From an uncultured Sphingomonas sp. (GTDB lineage: Bacteria > Pseudomonadota > Alphaproteobacteria > Sphingomonadales > Sphingomonadaceae), in assembly GCF_934560975.1 (NCBI RefSeq), contig NZ_CAKTFO010000005.1, positions 143,199 to 207,198 of the forward strand: a stretch of DNA of 64,000 bases, written 5' to 3'. This document shows positions 59,706-64,000 of this stretch, in pieces. Below the pieces are notes generated by a model that was not told the origin of the DNA, did not search any database, and saw nothing but the letters and a program-made list of their open reading frames with translations. Position 1 is the stretch's first letter, and each line of letters starts with the position of its first letter. The translations under genes and the position numbers were made by a program.

Positions 59706-62606
59706 CTAGCCGACCCGCACGTTCAGCAGGCGGGCGACCTTGCGTTGTAATTCGCCGCCGAGGAACGGCTTCTGCACGATCCTTTCCTCGCTGACGCCGG
59801 CGATCGCGGTCAGGTCGGCATAGCCGGTCGCATAGACGATCATGATGTCGGGCCAGCGTTTGGCGACCGCCGCCGCCAGCTCCGCGCCGTTCATGCCAGG
59901 CATGGCGAAATCGACCACCATCATGTCGCACTCGCCGCCCTTGCCGGTCAGCCATTCCAAAGCGGAGCCGCCGCTGCCCGCCTCGACCACCTCCGCGCCC
60001 AGCCCGCGCAGCACGGCGGCGGTGATCTCGCGCACCGGCGCGTCGTCGTCCACCACCAGCACGCACCGCCCGCGCACATCGCCGTCCTGGTCCGGCGCGG
60101 CATGGTTCGGGCCCACGCGGGGCACCCGCCGCCGGTCCTGCGCGCGCGGCAGGTAGACGCGCACGCTGGTGCCGCGCTCCTCCTCTGTCTCGATCGCGAC
60201 GCCCCCGCCCGATTGCTTGGCGAAGCCGTAGACCTGGGGCAGGCCCAGCCCCGATCCCTTGCCCACCGGCTTGGTGGTGAAGAACGGCTCGAACGCGCGT
60301 TCCAGCACCGCCGGCGGCATGCCGCTGCCCGTGTCGGTCACCGCGATCAGGACATAGTCGCCGGGCGCGGGCTCCTCGGGTCGGCGGGGCGGGCCGAGCG
60401 TCACATTGTCGGTCTCCACCGTCAGCGAACCGCCCACCTCCATCGCGTCGCGGGCGTTGATCGCCAGGTTGAGGATGATGAGTTCGATCTGGGTCGGATC
60501 CACCAGCGCCAGCCACAGGTCCGGCCGCAGCCGGGTATCCAGCTTCACCGATCCCCCCATGGAGCTTTGCAGCAGGTCGCGCATCCCCGCCACCGTGCCG
60601 TTGAGGTCGATCGGCCGCGCCTCCAGCCGCTGCCGCCGTGAGAAAGCCAGCAATTGCGCGGTCAGCGCCGCCCCGCGCTCGGCGGCGGTGCGGATGTAGC
60701 CCAGCCGCTTGCGCGTCCGCTCGTCCAGCCCCGCTTCCTCCGCCGCCCGCGTCACCAGGTCGACATTGCCCAGCACCACGGTCAGCAGGTTGTTGAAGTC
60801 GTGCGCCACGCCGGAGGTGAGCTGGCCGATCGCCTCCAGCCGCTGCATCTGGCGCAACGTCGCCTCCACCCGCTCGCGCTCCTCCATCTGGGCCGACAAT
60901 TGGCGGTTGGTCGCGGCCAGCTCGCGCGTGCGTTCGGCGATGGCGCGTTCCTGCCCCTCCGACGCCAGGTGAACGTCCGTGGTGTCGACGTCGCAGCCGA
61001 CATAGCCGACGAAGTGGTCGTCGGTGTAGCGCGGCCGCGCCTCGCAATGCAGCCAGCGCACTTCCCCGTGGCGGTCGATCACCCGGACGTCGCGGGTAAA
61101 GGGTTCGCGCGCGGCGAAGGCCCGGTCGAAATCGCCGGAAAAGGCGGCCCGGTCGTCGGGGTGGATGATCTGCTGCCAGCCCCCGCCCATCAGTTCGTCG
61201 ATCGCGCGGCCGAACATCTCCTCATGCCAATGGTTGGCGAAGATCAGCGCGCCGGCCTGGTCGCACATCCAGATCAGCGCCGGCGCGCTGTCCGCCAGCG
61301 TGCGGAAGCGTTGCTCGCTTTCGCGCAGCGCCTCCTGCTGCAGCTTGCGGGGCGTGATGTCCAGCACGGTGCCGATCGCGCGGATGCAGGCGTTGGTATG
61401 CGGATCGAAGAAGCCCCGCCCCCGCGCGGACAGCCAGCGGACCACATTGTCCTCGCGCCCGATCGTCCGAAACTCGACGTCGTAGGGCGCGGCCTGATGG
61501 GGGTCGAGCGTGCCCGACAGCGCCCGGCGCGCATCCGCCAGGTCGTCGGGATGCACGCCGCGGAAGAAGTCCTCCAGCGTCACGGCCACGCCCGGCGCGA
61601 TCCCGAACATGGCGCGCGTGCGGTCCGACCAGTCGACCGTCCTAGCCACCAGGTCGACGTCCCAGGTGCCGATCTCCGCCACGTCGGCGGCGAGTTCCAG
61701 CGAGCTGCGGCTGAGCGTCAGCTGCGCCTCCGCCCGCACCCGCTCGGATACGTCGTTGCCTTCCACGAAGATGCCGGTAACCCTGCCCTGGTCGTCAAAC
61801 ATCGGCTGGCAGATCACGTCCAGCAGGTGCTCCGCCGCCTTGCCGCCGACCCCACGCAGGCGGAGCGGCACGGCCCGGCCGGAAAAAGGCTTGCCGCTCG
61901 CGACCACCTCGTCCAGCAGATCCGCCACCCCCTGCTCGGCAAGTTCGGGCAGCGCCTGTTGCAGGGTCAGGCCCACCACCTCGCGCCCGCCGACCAGCCG
62001 CAGGTGCGCGGCATTGGCCAGTTCGAACACATGGCCGGGCTCGCGCAGCACCGCCATGAAGCTGGGCGCCTGCTCGAACATCTGGGCGAGCCGGTCACGG
62101 TCGGCATGGGCGCGGCGTTCCGCGCGGACCCGCTGGGTCGTGTCCGTCACCAGGCACAGCACGCCGCCGATCGCCCCGTCATCCTCGCGCACCGGCGAAT
62201 AGGAGATGTCGAAACACACCTCCTCGCCATAGCCCGCGCGCTCGATGTAGAAGGGACGGTCCTTGGCGCTGACCGCCTCGCCACCATGCAGCACCCGGTC
62301 CAGCATCGGCCGCAGGTCGTCCCACAGCTCCGCCCAATATTCGCGCGCTGGGCGGCCGAGCGCGGCCGGATGCTTCACCCCAATCGTGGGGGCATAATCG
62401 TCATTGTAGAGCGCGACATAATCCGGGCCCCAGAACAGCACGATCTCCGTCCGCGCCGCCAGCATCATGTTGAGCGTGCGGACCAGCGTGGGATGCCAGC
62501 CGGCAGGCGGCCCGAGCGGCGTGTTGCCGTCGAGGGCGGCGATCAGCGCCCCCACGGCGCTGCCCGGCGGAACCCACAATCGTGGTGTCGGCTGCTGGTC
62601 CGCCAT
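59706..62606 (-). CDS. Hybrid sensor histidine kinase with four PAS domains and a C-terminal receiver
   Basis: A 966-aa protein without membrane helices, so a cytoplasmic sensor. PAS-like domains lie at about 40-162, 170-292, 305-422 and 430-545, and a coiled coil at about 550-595. The HisKA site is GVAHDFNNLLTVVLGN (H602). The HATPase has LNLAINARDAM (N-box), DTGSGMP (G1) and GKGSGLGLPQV (G2). The receiver spans about 846-962, with VVDDDAP, the phospho-acceptor D899 (MMVVDFAMPG) and K946. The HDFNN type of HisKA is often coupled to an internal receiver. No separate response regulator or output gene is adjacent. The stimulus is unknown. Confidence 0.93.
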   Translation of the reverse strand: MADQQPTPRLWVPPGSAVGALIAALDGNTPLGPPAGWHPTLVRTLNMMLAARTEIVLFWGPDYVALYNDDYAPTIGVKHPAALGRPAREYWAELWDDLRPMLDRVLHGGEAVSAKDRPFYIERAGYGEEVCFDISYSPVREDDGAIGGVLCLVTDTTQRVRAERRAHADRDRLAQMFEQAPSFMAVLREPGHVFELANAAHLRLVGGREVVGLTLQQALPELAEQGVADLLDEVVASGKPFSGRAVPLRLRGVGGKAAEHLLDVICQPMFDDQGRVTGIFVEGNDVSERVRAEAQLTLSRSSLELAADVAEIGTWDVDLVARTVDWSDRTRAMFGIAPGVAVTLEDFFRGVHPDDLADARRALSGTLDPHQAAPYDVEFRTIGREDNVVRWLSARGRGFFDPHTNACIRAIGTVLDITPRKLQQEALRESEQRFRTLADSAPALIWMCDQAGALIFANHWHEEMFGRAIDELMGGGWQQIIHPDDRAAFSGDFDRAFAAREPFTRDVRVIDRHGEVRWLHCEARPRYTDDHFVGYVGCDVDTTDVHLASEGQERAIAERTRELAATNRQLSAQMEERERVEATLRQMQRLEAIGQLTSGVAHDFNNLLTVVLGNVDLVTRAAEEAGLDERTRKRLGYIRTAAERGAALTAQLLAFSRRQRLEARPIDLNGTVAGMRDLLQSSMGGSVKLDTRLRPDLWLALVDPTQIELIILNLAINARDAMEVGGSLTVETDNVTLGPPRRPEEPAPGDYVLIAVTDTGSGMPPAVLERAFEPFFTTKPVGKGSGLGLPQVYGFAKQSGGGVAIETEEERGTSVRVYLPRAQDRRRVPRVGPNHAAPDQDGDVRGRCVLVVDDDAPVREITAAVLRGLGAEVVEAGSGGSALEWLTGKGGECDMMVVDFAMPGMNGAELAAAVAKRWPDIMIVYATGYADLTAIAGVSEERIVQKPFLGGELQRKVARLLNVRVG

Positions 62607-62689
62607 GCCTACTCCCCCAAGCTACCCCTATCGAAATCGTAGCTTGGCGGCGATGCGAGGGGAAGGCGGGATGACGCTGAAGACGCCGT

Positions 62690-64000
62690 TTACCGACCGG
62701 GAATGGTGGCGCCGACCGTGCGGGGACGCTCGTCCACCGCGGGTACATCCTGCCATCCGCCGCCGAGCGCGCGGAACAGGGTCACCTGTGTCTGCCCCAG
62801 CGTCGCGTCCGATTCCGCCTGCGCGGCGCGGGCGGAGATCAGGTCACGCTGCACGTCGATCTGCTCCAGCTGGCTGATCGTGCCGTAGGTCAGGCGCACC
62901 CCGCTCAACTGATAGGCGCGCTCGCTGTTGGCGACCGCCTGGACCAGCGCGCGGTTGCGCCGGATCTCCGCGTCATAGCCGGCCAGCGCGCGCTCCACCT
63001 CACCCAAAGCGGTCAGCACCGTGCCGTCGAACCGCGCCAGCGACGCGCGCGCCTGCGCCCCCGCCTGCTCCATCCGGGCGCGGGCGGCGGCGATGTTGGG
63101 GAAGAACCAGCTGATCAGCGGCCCTACCCCGAACGACAGGCCCTGCCGCGACGTCGCGCCGGACAGCGACGTGCCGATCGCATTGGCCGATCCACCGAGC
63201 GAAATGGTCGGGAACAGGTCGGCCGTGGCCAGCCCGATGCGGGCCGTGTCGCCCGCCAGCGTCCGCTCCGCCGAGCGCACGTCCGGCCTGCGCGCCAGCA
63301 ACGCCGCGCCGTCGCCGACCGGGATCGGACGAACGAGGCGCGGCGCGGCGCGGCAGGCGAGCGCGGCCTGCGGCACCTGCGACGCCGGCCGGCCCAATAG
63401 CACCGACAGGTCCGCCAGCGCCTGGTTGCGCAGCCCCTCCAGCTGTTCGGCCTGGGCGCGGGTCTGCTCCACCAGCACGCCCACCCGGCTCAGTTCGTAG
63501 TCCGATCCCGCGCCCAGATTCACCTGGCGGCGGGTCAGTTCGTAGCTTTCCTCCACCAGCGCGGTCGACTGGCGCGCGACATCGATCCGCCGGCCGAGCA
63601 GGCAGGCGTCGAAATAGGCCTGGGTGGTGGCCGCCGCGACCGTCACCCGCGTCGCGTCGCGCGTCGCCTCCGCCGCCGCCACGTCGGCCCGCGCCGCCTC
63701 CAGCGATCGGCGGATGCGCCCGAACAGGTCGACCTCGTAGGACAATTGAAAGCCGCCGCGATAGATGGTGCGGGTGCTGTTGATGTTGGCGGTAGTGCCG
63801 GTCGCATTGCCGCTGCCGCCCGTTCCGGTGCCGCCCCCGGTCCCGGACCCGGTGCCGCCGCCCGATCCCGTGCCCGTGCCGGTCCCGCCGCCGTTGCCGA
63901 TCGCCCCGTTGTTGCCGATCGCGGCGCCGAGCCCGGTCTGGCCGATAGCGCCGCGACCATAAGTGATACCGCCCGTCACCTGCGTCGTCGGCAGCAGGGC
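62690..64000 (-). CDS. RND efflux outer-membrane channel (NodT/OprM family), C-terminal part
   Basis: 437 residues visible; the frame is still open at the window end, so the N-terminus and lipoprotein signal lie outside. Efflux-channel repeats are seen in LSYEVDLFGRIRRSLEAARADVAAAEATRDATRVTVAAATTQAYFDACL, LSVLLGRPASQVP, RPDVRSAERTLAGDTARIGLATADLFPTISLGG, and SERAYQLSGVRLTYGTISQLEQIDVQRDLISARAAQAESDAT. Unusually, a Gly/Thr-rich segment (GTGTGTGSGGG...) lies just before the first repeat. The partner RND pump and adaptor genes, presumably upstream, are not in the window. Confidence 0.9.
   Translation of the reverse strand, partial: ALLPTTQVTGGITYGRGAIGQTGLGAAIGNNGAIGNGGGTGTGTGSGGGTGSGTGGGTGTGGSGNATGTTANINSTRTIYRGGFQLSYEVDLFGRIRRSLEAARADVAAAEATRDATRVTVAAATTQAYFDACLLGRRIDVARQSTALVEESYELTRRQVNLGAGSDYELSRVGVLVEQTRAQAEQLEGLRNQALADLSVLLGRPASQVPQAALACRAAPRLVRPIPVGDGAALLARRPDVRSAERTLAGDTARIGLATADLFPTISLGGSANAIGTSLSGATSRQGLSFGVGPLISWFFPNIAAARARMEQAGAQARASLARFDGTVLTALGEVERALAGYDAEIRRNRALVQAVANSERAYQLSGVRLTYGTISQLEQIDVQRDLISARAAQAESDATLGQTQVTLFRALGGGWQDVPAVDERPRTVGATIPGR

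Noticed and set aside
1..64000. CRISPR arrays, rRNA genes, complete insertion sequences
   Set aside because: No regularly spaced repeats, no rRNA-like sequence and no intact transposase with terminal inverted repeats were seen.

Overview
The window is chromosomal DNA from a high-GC alphaproteobacterium, most likely of the Sphingomonadales (Sphingomonas-like). This is inferred from gene content and order: cox3-SURF1-thrC-M16 peptidase, maf-RNase E/G-like-yacG, plsX-fabH-ihfA-merR and rnd-lptC-lptA-lptB-rpoN. It also fits a TonB-dependent siderophore receptor, a DUF5117-type zinc metalloprotease, DUF4142 and DUF885 proteins, and many GTG or TTG starts with 4-nt gene overlaps. No alignment or tree was run, so genus and species are not claimed.

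Layout. 1-4.9 kb: end of cox3 (cut by the window edge), SURF1, threonine synthase, M16 peptidase and a methyltransferase, all on the plus strand. 4.9-8.6 kb (minus): gltX and a TAT-exported DUF1680/GH127 protein. 8.8-15.5 kb (plus): a YegD-like Hsp70, a DUF2161 nuclease-fold protein, a small acidic protein, a spermidine-synthase-like protein, a TonB receptor behind a Fur-box-like palindrome, a YaiI-type protein and a flavin reductase. 15.5-23.4 kb (minus): serine deaminase plus three exported hydrolases (DUF5117, M28 and CocE families).

23.7-30.8 kb is accessory in character. It holds a Cys-less LOV-like PAS protein, a manganese catalase, a zinc alcohol/formaldehyde-type dehydrogenase and a beta-carbonic anhydrase. 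Beyond them are a 600-bp gene-free stretch, two 5'-truncated genes joined head to head (a possible transposition-associated protein and a helicase C-terminus) and a TPR-like gene. The region stops at the 3' end of a tRNA-Phe gene. 30.9-43.1 kb returns to core genes: yacG/RNase/maf/infA, pdeM, msrA, osmC, aspartate aminotransferase, a PabB-PabC fusion, DUF4142, MBL hydrolase, MAPEG, rpmF, plsX, fabH, ihfA and a MerR regulator.

43.2-45.2 kb is a visibly lower-GC two-gene unit: an AAA/SMC-like ATPase overlapping a DUF4276/TOPRIM-like protein. It is the best candidate in the window for an anti-phage or other mobile defence system. 45.5-50.8 kb: a Gly-rich double cold-shock protein, RNase D, the LPS-export genes lptC, lptA and lptB, and rpoN. 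51.7-57.7 kb (minus): a valine/isobutyryl-CoA degradation operon, a DMT transporter and a threonine aldolase. 57.8-64 kb: a DUF885 protein, a four-PAS hybrid histidine kinase and the C-terminal part of a NodT/OprM-type outer membrane channel cut by the window end. Three copies of a REP-like palindrome sit in spacers between convergent genes.
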